This document shows, one piece after another, positions 1-5,584 of a stretch of 9,835 bases of DNA. The notes beneath the pieces were generated by a model, which worked only from the letters and a program-made list of their open reading frames with translations, ran no database searches and was not told the DNA's origin. The DNA comes from Methanomassiliicoccales archaeon. GTDB lineage: Archaea > Thermoplasmatota > Thermoplasmata > SG8-5. The DNA is taken from the NCBI GenBank assembly GCA_030636255.1, contig DAOVXH010000053.1, forward strand, positions 1 through 9,835, read 5' to 3'. The stretch's first letter is position 1, and each line of letters begins with the position of its first letter. Both the position numbers and the translations under genes were made by a program.

Positions 1-2
1 AA

Positions 3-293
3 GAGATAATCCAGGCCATCAAGGAAATAGCCAGTCAGGTGAAAGAAGGGCAGATGCAGGTTGAGGACATCAATCAGAAAGCATTCTCCAAGTTCCTTTA
101 CACTGCAGACCTGCCAGACCCAGATTTAATACTCAGGACCAGCGGAGAAGTTCGTGTTTCAAACTTCCTTCTATGGCAATTGGCATATTCTGAGTTGTAC
201 TTTGTAGATGTCTACTGGCCCGGCTTCAGAAAAATTGACTTTTTAAGAGCAATCAGAACATATCAGCAGAGAGCCAGGCGCTACGGACGGTGA
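3..293 (+). CDS. uppS: cis-polyprenyl diphosphate synthase, C-terminal part (5' end outside window)
   Basis: This is the last ~96 residues of a (Z)-prenyl chain elongating enzyme. It adds isopentenyl diphosphate units in cis to an allylic primer; in archaea this makes the lipid carrier for protein N-glycosylation and surface polymers. The frame is open from base 3, so the true start lies upstream of the window; a GTG at 39 is internal. The diagnostic C-terminal block is clear: DPDLILRTSGE, then SNFLLWQ, then YSELYFVDVYWPGF, ending in a basic RRYGR tail. The RTSGE arginine and the glutamates in this block belong to the family's substrate-binding region. The stop at 291-293 lies only three bases before the next ATG, so the methyltransferase is probably co-transcribed. 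Family assignment is secure; product chain length cannot be read from the sequence. Confidence 0.93.
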   Translation, partial: EIIQAIKEIASQVKEGQMQVEDINQKAFSKFLYTADLPDPDLILRTSGEVRVSNFLLWQLAYSELYFVDVYWPGFRKIDFLRAIRTYQQRARRYGR

Positions 294-296
294 ATT

Positions 297-929
297 ATGG
301 GCCGTAGCGAGAAGATAAGAAAGCGCTATGACCGGTGGAGCAAATTCTATGATGTTTTTGATTTGGGTGGAGTAAATGACCAGAAGATGCTGGCTGTTGA
401 TTTATTGAAATTGCAGCCCAATGCCATTGTCATGGACATGGGAACCGGCACTGGAGCGATTTTACCCTATCTGGCAAAACAACTGGGCAAGGGTGGAAAA
501 GTAATAGGCATTGACTTTTCTCAAAAGATGATAAAAGCAGCCAATGAACGCATTGAAAAGGAAGGCATAGCCAGCAAGGCAAAGGCAATGGTTGCAGACG
601 GTACTAAACTTCCTTTCCCAGATAACCATTTCGACGCAATAATAGCAACATTCGCATTCACATCATTCCCAGAGCCAGAAAAGGCAATAAGAGAATGTGC
701 CAGAGTCCTGCGACCAGGAGGAATTTTTTCAATACTGGACACAGGAAAACCACCAGGGAAAAAGCATCAGTTCAGATACAGGTACCTAAAAACCGTCATG
801 TGGCGGGCCGGGTACACCGACATAAGCCTGGACATTCCCAAATTGGTGAAAAAATCAGGCCTGAAATTAAGCAAAATTGAGAGATTTTCAGGAAGCTTTG
901 CCTACATTACTGTAGCGATGAAAATATAA
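297..929 (+). CDS. class I SAM-dependent methyltransferase (UbiE/COQ5-like)
   Basis: A 210-residue soluble protein with a Rossmann-type methyltransferase fold. Motif I is VMDMGTGTG (residues 45-53), followed by the acidic strand-2 end GIDFSQKMI (71-79), an aspartate in VADGTKLPFPDNHFD (99-113), and the post-motif block RECARVLRPGG (132-142). This order matches Methyltransf_11/UbiE-like enzymes that methylate small molecules or lipids such as quinones. The substrate is not deducible. It starts three bases after the polyprenyl synthase stop, with GGTGA (289-293) as a probable ribosome site, so the two are likely one operon. A lipid or polyprenyl-linked substrate is therefore possible but is only a neighbourhood inference. 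The C-terminal half (residues 150-210) is lysine-rich and lacks a recognised extra domain. Its 3' end abuts the minus-strand RNA candidate. Confidence 0.85.
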   Translation: MGRSEKIRKRYDRWSKFYDVFDLGGVNDQKMLAVDLLKLQPNAIVMDMGTGTGAILPYLAKQLGKGGKVIGIDFSQKMIKAANERIEKEGIASKAKAMVADGTKLPFPDNHFDAIIATFAFTSFPEPEKAIRECARVLRPGGIFSILDTGKPPGKKHQFRYRYLKTVMWRAGYTDISLDIPKLVKKSGLKLSKIERFSGSFAYITVAMKI

Positions 930-931
930 TA

Positions 932-1146
932 TTTAGGATGGTTGCGAACACCTCCCCGGGTTAACGCCCAGGGCTTCCAAAGTTTGAACTTAATCTGTCA
1001 CCCCTCCCGATTCAGATCATCGGGAAATACAACCCCGCCCTCTTCAACTGAAAACCTTGCGGTTCTCAGTCTCGCTCACACCGAGGCGTCCGTTGTTCGC
1101 ACAGACGGGGCATGGTGTGCTAAGCCACCGATTCTAGCGGCCTAAA
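932..1146 (-). ncRNA. candidate structured non-coding RNA of unknown class, ~215 nt
   Basis: No convincing protein lies here, but base composition and pairing point to an RNA read from the minus strand. G+C is about 56% over 941-1140 and drops to about 21% in the next 80 bases. Stems seen: a terminal helix TTTAGG (932-937) with CCTAAA (1141-1146); 954-960 with 967-973; 1005-1011 with 1019-1025; 1047-1056 with 1061-1070; 1090-1096 with 1101-1108 (one bulge); 1077-1082 with 1114-1119; and 1124-1128 with 1137-1141, which shares a base with the terminal helix. On the minus strand, the stems at 954, 1047 and 1124 contain G-U pairs where the plus strand would have A-C mismatches, and the loops at 1057-1060 and 1097-1100 read GCAA and GCGA, both GNRA. 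A U-rich tract follows at about 931-921. I did not find SRP helix-8, RNase P CR-I/CR-V or 5S motifs. The ends are approximate. Confidence 0.6.
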
Positions 1147-1154
1147 ATCCAAAT

Positions 1155-1199
1155 TGTTTAAATAGTTTACAAAAGGGTGTACAAATTTATTTATATATT
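1155..1199 (-). promoter_or_regulatory. candidate promoter elements for the minus-strand RNA
   Basis: Read on the minus strand, the A/T-rich stretch upstream of the RNA candidate holds two TATA-like boxes: ATATATAAATAAATTT (1199-1184) and AACTATTTAAACA (1167-1155). The first would place a start near 1167, just before the terminal helix at 1146-1141. The second would place it near 1136, inside that helix. The first therefore fits the full structure better, but I cannot choose between them from sequence alone. Confidence 0.35.
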
Positions 1200-1202
1200 A
1201 AG
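1185..1202 (+). promoter_or_regulatory. TATA box for leaderless transcription of the DUF457-like gene
   Basis: TTTATATAT within 1189-1198 is centred about 26 bases before the ATG at 1221. That is the usual archaeal spacing from TATA box to transcription start. No Shine-Dalgarno sequence precedes the ATG, so the mRNA probably begins at or next to the start codon. The box shares the A/T-rich segment with the divergent RNA candidate. Confidence 0.55.
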
Positions 1203-1220
1203 TATAACAATTACTGCTAT

Positions 1221-1928
1221 ATGGAGATATTTTCACATATTCTCTGGCCTTTGCTGCTATTTCGTAACAAACTTTGGCTAGAGGAAGCACTATTCTTTGC
1301 AATATTGCCAGACATCAGTTTTCTCTTCATAATGCTCTTTGTTCTTATTGGCACACCAATGGACGTTGGCTGGGCCGGGGCAATGTACAGAATGCCAGAA
1401 ATTTACAAGCAATTTTATTTCTTCATGCACAGTTTTGTTGCTGTTGGCATTGCGGCAGTCATTGTCTGGAAACTGAAGCCAAGGATGTTACCAGCATTAT
1501 CTGCCTGGTTCCTTCATATTTGCATGGACATCCCTGTGCATGATGGAGAGTTTGCCACCCGTTTTCTCTATCCATTATTTCCCAATGTGTATATTGAAAG
1601 CAGCTTGACCTGGACAGATTATCGTGTCCTGGGAATTACCTACCTGATGCTGTTGAATTTCACCATTTACAGCCTGTGGAGAGAAAGAAAAAAGCATCGC
1701 ATGGACCAGGATTGGAAAACCGACTGGGTTGATAAGATTCATATACAATTTGGCAAGTTGCTGGAAAGGGTTCCGGAGCCAGCTCCGACACCCCGATTAA
1801 ACGCTGCCGGAAGTCTAATAAACAAAAAGCTCAATTCAATGCCCAATGCAGCGCGCGGACATATCCAAAGAGCACTTGACAAATTACCTAGAAAAGACAA
1901 AAATAGCCCTGGCCAAGGTGAAGATTAG
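1221..1928 (+). CDS. DUF457/YdjM-like integral membrane protein, putative metal-dependent hydrolase
   Basis: A 235-residue protein with about four hydrophobic segments (roughly residues 22-44, 66-85, 89-104, 136-153) and a ~80-residue charged C-terminal tail rich in K, R and P. The polar residues follow the order seen in the DUF457 (YbcI/YdjM) family: SHIL at the N terminus (H6), ILPD (D31) in the first segment, FMHSF (H70), and LHICMDIPVH (H99, D103, H107) ending at LYPL. In that family the buried His and Asp are thought to bind a metal; the actual reaction and substrate are unknown. The start is the only ATG that keeps the N-terminal His, and a TATA box lies about 26 bases upstream with no ribosome site, suggesting a leaderless mRNA. 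The 3' end overlaps the DUF357 gene by 83 bases in another frame, so the tail beyond residue ~208 is doubly coding. Family call is by pattern only. Confidence 0.65.
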   Translation: MEIFSHILWPLLLFRNKLWLEEALFFAILPDISFLFIMLFVLIGTPMDVGWAGAMYRMPEIYKQFYFFMHSFVAVGIAAVIVWKLKPRMLPALSAWFLHICMDIPVHDGEFATRFLYPLFPNVYIESSLTWTDYRVLGITYLMLLNFTIYSLWRERKKHRMDQDWKTDWVDKIHIQFGKLLERVPEPAPTPRLNAAGSLINKKLNSMPNAARGHIQRALDKLPRKDKNSPGQGED

Positions 1929-2142
1929 CCCACCAGAACCATCGTTTCACAAGAAGCAGGCTGAAGATTTTTACGGCATGGCCGAAGCATATTACAATGA
2001 TGCACAGCATTTTTTTGAGGAAGGAGACTTTGTCAATGCATTCGCATGTGTGAACTATGCCCATGGGTGGCTGGATGCCGGTGCCAGGCTGGGACTTTTT
2101 GATGTTGGTGGGGATGACCAGTTGTTTACACTGAGTGAGTGA
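1846..2142 (+). CDS. DUF357 family protein (archaeal helical protein)
   Basis: A 98-residue, probably all-helical, acidic soluble protein. The core MAEAYYNDAQHFFEEGDFVNAFACVNYAHGWLDAGARLGLF (residues ~45-85) matches the archaeal DUF357 signature: an alternating Y/DA..F..GD..A motif followed by YAHGWLDAG.RLG. Function is unknown; the pattern resembles TPR-like or helical-bundle segments with a conserved acidic face. The ATG at 1846 gives a 24-residue lead containing HLTNYLEKTKIALAKVK, which looks like the family's usual first helix, so I prefer it. A GTG at 1918 would cut the overlap with the membrane protein from 83 to 11 bases but would remove this helix. No clear ribosome site precedes either start, so coupling to translation of the upstream gene is likely. 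It ends 39 bases before the converging pantoate kinase gene. Confidence 0.8.
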   Translation: MQRADISKEHLTNYLEKTKIALAKVKISPPEPSFHKKQAEDFYGMAEAYYNDAQHFFEEGDFVNAFACVNYAHGWLDAGARLGLFDVGGDDQLFTLSE

Positions 2143-2160
2143 ATTTTAAAATCTAAAAGG
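2143..2160. terminator. A/T-rich convergent terminator between DUF357 and pantoate kinase genes
   Basis: The gap between the converging genes contains the palindrome ATTTTAAAAT (2143-2152) and then CTAAAAGG. Read on the minus strand it gives CCTTTTAGATTTT, a T-rich run following a GC-rich stretch, as in archaeal oligo-T termination for the coaBC-pantoate kinase transcript. This is composition-based only. Confidence 0.35.
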
Positions 2161-2181
2161 AGGCGCGGCTGTTGACCACGT

Positions 2182-3024
2182 TTAAACAATCATGGCCCCA
2201 TTTTGACAAACATTGGTGCGAAATACCTGGCCAAATTTTTCAAGGGTTTTCTCAAGGGCATCAGCATCACCAAAGGCAAAAATACTATTCCCAAGCATCA
2301 CCATGCTTCCCTGGCCCTTGATCTCTTTCATCACTCTTTTCATTTTATCTGTTGCAAGGTCAGCATCCCTGGCAAAGACCCATGACGCACTGGTGAATGA
2401 GGCCAAATCAAGACCATGTTCGCAGTCCCTGAGGCAAGCATGTCCAGACTCTCTTATTCTGCGTCTTTTTTCTGTGTGGGCCAGCACATCAGATGTTTTA
2501 ATTGGGCTCCCCAGGACGCAGATAATAACCTCATCTGCTCTGAATTTTAATTTTTCATATTCTCCATGTGGCGGAATCCCCGGTTCAATTCGATGAACAA
2601 AACCTCCAACGCTCTGGGCTATTGCATCTCCCAGGCCAGTGTGATGTTCAACTTCTGAAATGTGAGTTGCTCTCAATGCGGCATACTTAGGATCAGGAAT
2701 CTCCAGCTCAACAGCAAGTGCCAGAGTTGCTGCAAAGGTACCTGCCGCGCTCATTCCAAAACCCTGACCCATTGGGGCATCATGTTGAATTTTTACGGTT
2801 GCATGGGTATCTGGAGCAAGAATTTCCAATGCCCGGCGGGTTACTGGGGCGTCTGATTCCTCCCCATTAAGAAAAATAATAGTTTCTTTAGAAATTTCTA
2901 CATCTGCAGTGGCGCCCATTTGAACGCAAAATCCTATGCCCTGTGAACCTTTTTTCTCCTTGATTGGTGTTGAATCTTCAATTGAAAATATGCCGGTTAT
3001 GTGGCCCGGGCAGAAGGCCTTCAT
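2182..3024 (-). CDS. pantoate kinase (GHMP superfamily, COG1829)
   Basis: A 280-residue soluble GHMP-fold kinase. The N terminus MKAFCPGHITGIF is the hallmark of archaeal pantoate kinase, and the ATP-binding glycine-rich motif is PMGQGFGMSAAG (residues 84-95). A C-terminal GNSIFAFGDAD segment corresponds to GHMP motif 3. In archaea the enzyme phosphorylates pantoate to 4-phosphopantoate, which phosphopantothenate synthetase then joins to beta-alanine; this replaces the bacterial PanC-CoaA route. The ATG overlaps the coaBC stop as ATGA (3024-3021), and GGGGA lies about six bases upstream, so the gene is translationally coupled to coaBC. The pairing supports a CoA operon: kinase product feeds, after one missing step, into CoaBC. 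Length is typical of the family. Other GHMP kinases such as mevalonate or shikimate kinase are less likely because of the PGHITG start. Confidence 0.92.
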   Translation of the reverse strand: MKAFCPGHITGIFSIEDSTPIKEKKGSQGIGFCVQMGATADVEISKETIIFLNGEESDAPVTRRALEILAPDTHATVKIQHDAPMGQGFGMSAAGTFAATLALAVELEIPDPKYAALRATHISEVEHHTGLGDAIAQSVGGFVHRIEPGIPPHGEYEKLKFRADEVIICVLGSPIKTSDVLAHTEKRRRIRESGHACLRDCEHGLDLASFTSASWVFARDADLATDKMKRVMKEIKGQGSMVMLGNSIFAFGDADALEKTLEKFGQVFRTNVCQNGAMIV

Positions 3025-4214
3025 TTAGATTCCCCGATAATGTCAAATACCATTGTGGCCAGTTCTGATTTCTTGACCTGGATTATGTCCTTCTTCCCAT
3101 CCTTGCGCAGTATGAGTGCCTTTGTATCTTCTTCACTCACATCCTCCAGCAGATTGGCAATTATGATGCTGAGACCATGCTCCTTCATTCGCTTTATGGC
3201 CCTTGATTCCAGCTCTTCCAGGCTAATGCCAGTCTCTGCCTTGAAACCAACTATAAGCGCATCAGTTTTGCTTCTCAGAACTCCAAGTATTTTTGGTGCG
3301 CGTCTCAATTTTATTGTGTCTTCTTCAGAAGAGCTTACCTTCCCATCCCTCTTCTCAACAAGGAAATCAGATATTGCCGCAGGAACCAGAATCACATGAG
3401 CATCAGCATTCTGAGCTAACTCTTCCAGATCTCCCACGCTCCCAAATCTTTTCACAGGCAAAATATCAGGAACCTTTACCCCCTCGCCGGCCCAGACATT
3501 GACATTTGCTCCACGGTAGAAAGCTTCCAATGCCAGATGAACTCCAGTCCGCCCAGTTGCCTTGTTTGTGAGAACACGAACATCATCCAGGGGTTCAGAT
3601 GTGGGGCCTGTTATGACCAGCACATTCTTTCCCTCAAAGGACATATCACTCAGACTACGAATTACCTGGTGAATGACATCATCCAGGGTTGCCATCTTGG
3701 CCTTCTTCTCTTCCATCTTTGGGCCAACAAAGGTTACACCAGCCTTCTTCAGGCGTTCAATATTTTCAGTTATTATGCCATGAGTGTACATTGAATTGTG
3801 CATTGCTGGCACCATAATTATTGGCATTCCAGAACCCATGGCGCAGCTGGCCATGGTGGTAATAGAAGTATCATCAATTCCATGAGATATTTTTGAGATA
3901 GTATTGGCAGTTGCTGGAGCTATCAGCAGCAAATCTGCCGGATTGCTTGTGTCTCCGCAGAGTTCCACATGTTTCACCGCACCGTCCAACTCTATAATAG
4001 GCTCAAGGCCAGTGGCGAAGTGAATAGAATCTGGATGAATAATTTTTGTGGCTGCTCTTGACATCACCGGAATAACTTCTGCACCGTGGCGTGCTAGTTC
4101 TCTAGCCAGCTTCACACATTCAACAGCCGCAATGCTGCCGGTTATGCCCAGAACTATGCGCTTGCCTGAGAGTGTTTTGCTCTTGGAGCCACGTATCTCG
4201 TTTATTGGATGCAT
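3021..4214 (-). CDS. coaBC: bifunctional phosphopantothenoylcysteine decarboxylase / phosphopantothenate-cysteine ligase
   Basis: A ~397-residue fusion that ligates cysteine to 4'-phosphopantothenate and then decarboxylates the product to 4'-phosphopantetheine. The N-terminal flavoprotein (CoaC) domain shows the FMN-binding GITGSIAA, the catalytic histidine in VKHVEL (H82), PATANT (100-105) and PAMHNSMY (136-143). The C-terminal CoaB domain starts near residue 197 with VLVITGPTSEPLDDVR and TNKATGRTG, then AAISDF and VGFKAET, which bind nucleotide and acyl-phosphate. I chose the ATG at 4214; the TTG at 4217 just before it would add one residue. A TATA-like TTTAATTTAAAG (4236-4247) lies about 25 bases upstream, giving a nearly leaderless mRNA. 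The gene is the first of a two-gene operon with pantoate kinase, overlapping it by four bases. Confidence 0.94.
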   Translation of the reverse strand: MHPINEIRGSKSKTLSGKRIVLGITGSIAAVECVKLARELARHGAEVIPVMSRAATKIIHPDSIHFATGLEPIIELDGAVKHVELCGDTSNPADLLLIAPATANTISKISHGIDDTSITTMASCAMGSGMPIIMVPAMHNSMYTHGIITENIERLKKAGVTFVGPKMEEKKAKMATLDDVIHQVIRSLSDMSFEGKNVLVITGPTSEPLDDVRVLTNKATGRTGVHLALEAFYRGANVNVWAGEGVKVPDILPVKRFGSVGDLEELAQNADAHVILVPAAISDFLVEKRDGKVSSSEEDTIKLRRAPKILGVLRSKTDALIVGFKAETGISLEELESRAIKRMKEHGLSIIIANLLEDVSEEDTKALILRKDGKKDIIQVKKSELATMVFDIIGESK

Positions 4215-4235
4215 CAATTCCAGATAGATTGGAGG

Positions 4236-4247
4236 TTTAATTTAAAG
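4236..4247 (-). promoter_or_regulatory. TATA box of the coaBC-pantoate kinase operon
   Basis: On the minus strand this reads CTTTAAATTAAA, centred about 25-28 bases from the coaBC ATG at 4214. A start near 4217 would leave almost no leader. No Shine-Dalgarno sequence is needed or seen between it and the ATG. Confidence 0.5.
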
Positions 4248-4290
4248 TTTGCGTGGGTAATTTTTTATTCTGGATATGTTTCTCAATATT

Positions 4291-4355
4291 GTTCGATGAT
4301 GAAAATCATAAGTGATGAGCTTTAGGCTGTGAATTACCCTATGAGTACTGAGAAC
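4291..4355 (+). ncRNA. weak candidate C/D-box-like small RNA
   Basis: In the 164-base divergent gap, a box-C match ATGATGA (4296-4302) and a second match GTGATGA (4312-4318) are followed by a box-D match CTGA (4348-4351). The sequence is framed by GTTC (4291-4294) and GAAC (4352-4355), which could form the short terminal stem of a kink-turn. An A/T-rich TTTTTTATTC (4261-4270) lies about 25 bases before 4291. Against it: there is no D' box between the two C-like boxes, the second spacer (29 bases) is long, and one base separates the stem from box C. These short boxes also occur by chance. Confidence 0.25.
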
Positions 4356-4381
4356 ACAAATACAAATTTGGTGACCTTCCA

Positions 4382-5086
4382 ATGCCCACAATCCAGCATG
4401 ACAACAGCAGTTTTGACTACACAGTGATACGCACCAGCCGCCGAACCGTGGCAATCCACATTGACCCACAGAAAGGGGTAATTGTTCGGGCGCCAAAGCG
4501 AGGCTACAAGTCTGAGATTCATAATTTTCTAATAAAAAAAACTCCCTGGATATTGAAAAAGCTCGACATGGCACGGCAGCAGGCGTCGGAGATCCCCCGG
4601 CACAATTACATGACAGGTGATATTTTCCTTTTCAGAGGGGAAAACCATTCATTGGCGTTTGAAACAGCCAAGAAGAACCGCGTTGATATTGCTGGGCATT
4701 ATATCATTGTGGGCCTGAAGCCAGATACCCCGCAATCCAAAATCCCCGAGATAATAAAGAAATGGTACATTGCAAGGGCCAGGGAAATATTCAATGAAAG
4801 GGTGATTGTTTATTCAAGAGGACTTGGGGTGAACCCTGCCAGGGTGGCAATACGTGGACAATCAAAGCGCTGGGGCAGCTGTTCTGCCAAGGGCAATCTC
4901 AATCTCAACTGGAAGCTGGTCATGGCACCTCCACATATTCTGGATTATGTTGTGGCCCATGAATTATGTCACTTAAAGCATTCAAATCATCAGTCCGAGT
5001 TCTGGCAATTGCTTGATAGCCAGATGCCTGATTATGCTGCTCGCCGCACCTGGTTGAAACATAATGGGCACAGGCTTGGACTTTAG
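4382..5086 (+). CDS. YgjP/DUF45-family zinc metallopeptidase-like protein (COG1451)
   Basis: A 234-residue protein of the YgjP (DUF45, M48-like) family. The zinc-binding site is HELCHLKHSNHQSEFW: H193, E194 and H197 of the HExxH motif, with H203 as third ligand, and it is preceded by the family's typical SKRWGSCS (161-168) and LNLNWKLVMAPPHILDYVVAHE block. The N-terminal ~110 residues form the beta-rich YgjP lead with VIRTSRRTVAIHID and VRAPKR. There is no signal peptide or membrane segment, so it is cytoplasmic. Family members are usually called predicted metal-dependent hydrolases; the physiological substrate is unsettled. The ATG at 4382 gives the complete N-terminal domain; no strong ribosome site is visible. 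It is divergent from coaBC and followed 93 bases later by the S6e gene with its own promoter, so it is probably monocistronic. Confidence 0.88.
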   Translation: MPTIQHDNSSFDYTVIRTSRRTVAIHIDPQKGVIVRAPKRGYKSEIHNFLIKKTPWILKKLDMARQQASEIPRHNYMTGDIFLFRGENHSLAFETAKKNRVDIAGHYIIVGLKPDTPQSKIPEIIKKWYIARAREIFNERVIVYSRGLGVNPARVAIRGQSKRWGSCSAKGNLNLNWKLVMAPPHILDYVVAHELCHLKHSNHQSEFWQLLDSQMPDYAARRTWLKHNGHRLGL

Positions 5087-5118
5087 TATAATACAGCTTA
5101 ATATCTCCAGTCTTAAAC

Positions 5119-5126
5119 TTTATATA
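5119..5126 (+). promoter_or_regulatory. TATA box of the S6e-aIF2 gamma-PIN operon
   Basis: AAACTTTATATAAGG contains a near-ideal archaeal TATA box (5119-5126). The expected start is near 5147, giving a leader of about 33 bases. That leader carries a Shine-Dalgarno GGAG (5168-5171) eight bases before the S6e ATG at 5180. Confidence 0.7.
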
Positions 5127-5179
5127 AGGGAAGGCATTAGGCGTTAAATCCAACCCAAAAACACACTGGAGTAATTAAC

Positions 5180-5584
5180 ATGGTTGAGTTCAGAGCCAAT
5201 ATATCAGACCCCAAGACGGGAAAATCCTATCAAAAGGAAGTCGCAGGACATCAGGCAAATGCCATCCTGGGAAAGAAGATCGGAGACAAGATGGACGGTA
5301 TTTTTGTTGAGATGCCAGGCTACAAACTCGAGATAACTGGCGGCTCGGACAAGGACGGCTTTCCAATGAGGAGGGACCTGCCTGGACCAAGGAGAAAAAA
5401 ACTTCTTATCTCCAAGGGACTAGGGTTCAAGCCACATATGGATGGCGAGCGCAGGAGAAAGACCATGCGCGGCAATCAGATTTCCCCAGATATTACCCAG
5501 ATTAACATGAAAGTTGTAACCCGCGGCCCAAGGTCCGTGGACGAGCTCCTCGGCAAACAGGAAGAGGGGGCCAATGAAAGTTGA
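5180..5584 (+). CDS. rps6e: 30S ribosomal protein S6e
   Basis: A 134-residue archaeal small-subunit ribosomal protein shared with eukaryotes (eS6) and absent from bacteria. Recognisable family blocks are the N-terminal FRANISDPKTGKSYQKEV, the GKKIGDKMDG.F segment, YKLEITGGSDKDGFPMRRDLPGPRRKKLL, and the basic GERRRKTMRGNQIS. Length fits archaeal S6e, which lacks the long phosphorylated tail of the eukaryotic protein. The start at 5180 is supported by GGAG at 5168-5171 and a strong TATA box upstream. The stop overlaps the aIF2 gamma start by 11 bases, so the two are translationally coupled. The S6e-aIF2 gamma pairing is a conserved archaeal arrangement, consistent with co-regulation of ribosome and initiation-factor synthesis. 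Confidence 0.95.
   Translation: MVEFRANISDPKTGKSYQKEVAGHQANAILGKKIGDKMDGIFVEMPGYKLEITGGSDKDGFPMRRDLPGPRRKKLLISKGLGFKPHMDGERRRKTMRGNQISPDITQINMKVVTRGPRSVDELLGKQEEGANES

Noticed and set aside
942..1145. 67-residue plus-strand open frame over the GC-rich block
   Set aside because: Its protein shows no family-like pattern, there is no ribosome site, and the DNA is better explained by the paired stems of a minus-strand RNA.
932..1146. SRP RNA, RNase P RNA or 5S rRNA in the GC-rich block
   Set aside because: I looked for the SRP helix-8 GGAAG/AGCA-type motif, RNase P GAGGAAAGUC and ACAGAA segments, and the 5S CCCGAAC core on both strands and found none in the right context. The call rests on reading by eye.
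932..1146. Miniature inverted-repeat transposable element
   Set aside because: The terminal inverted repeat is only six bases (TTTAGG/CCTAAA), there is no flanking target duplication, and no second copy in the window; the strand-specific G-U pairing fits an RNA better.
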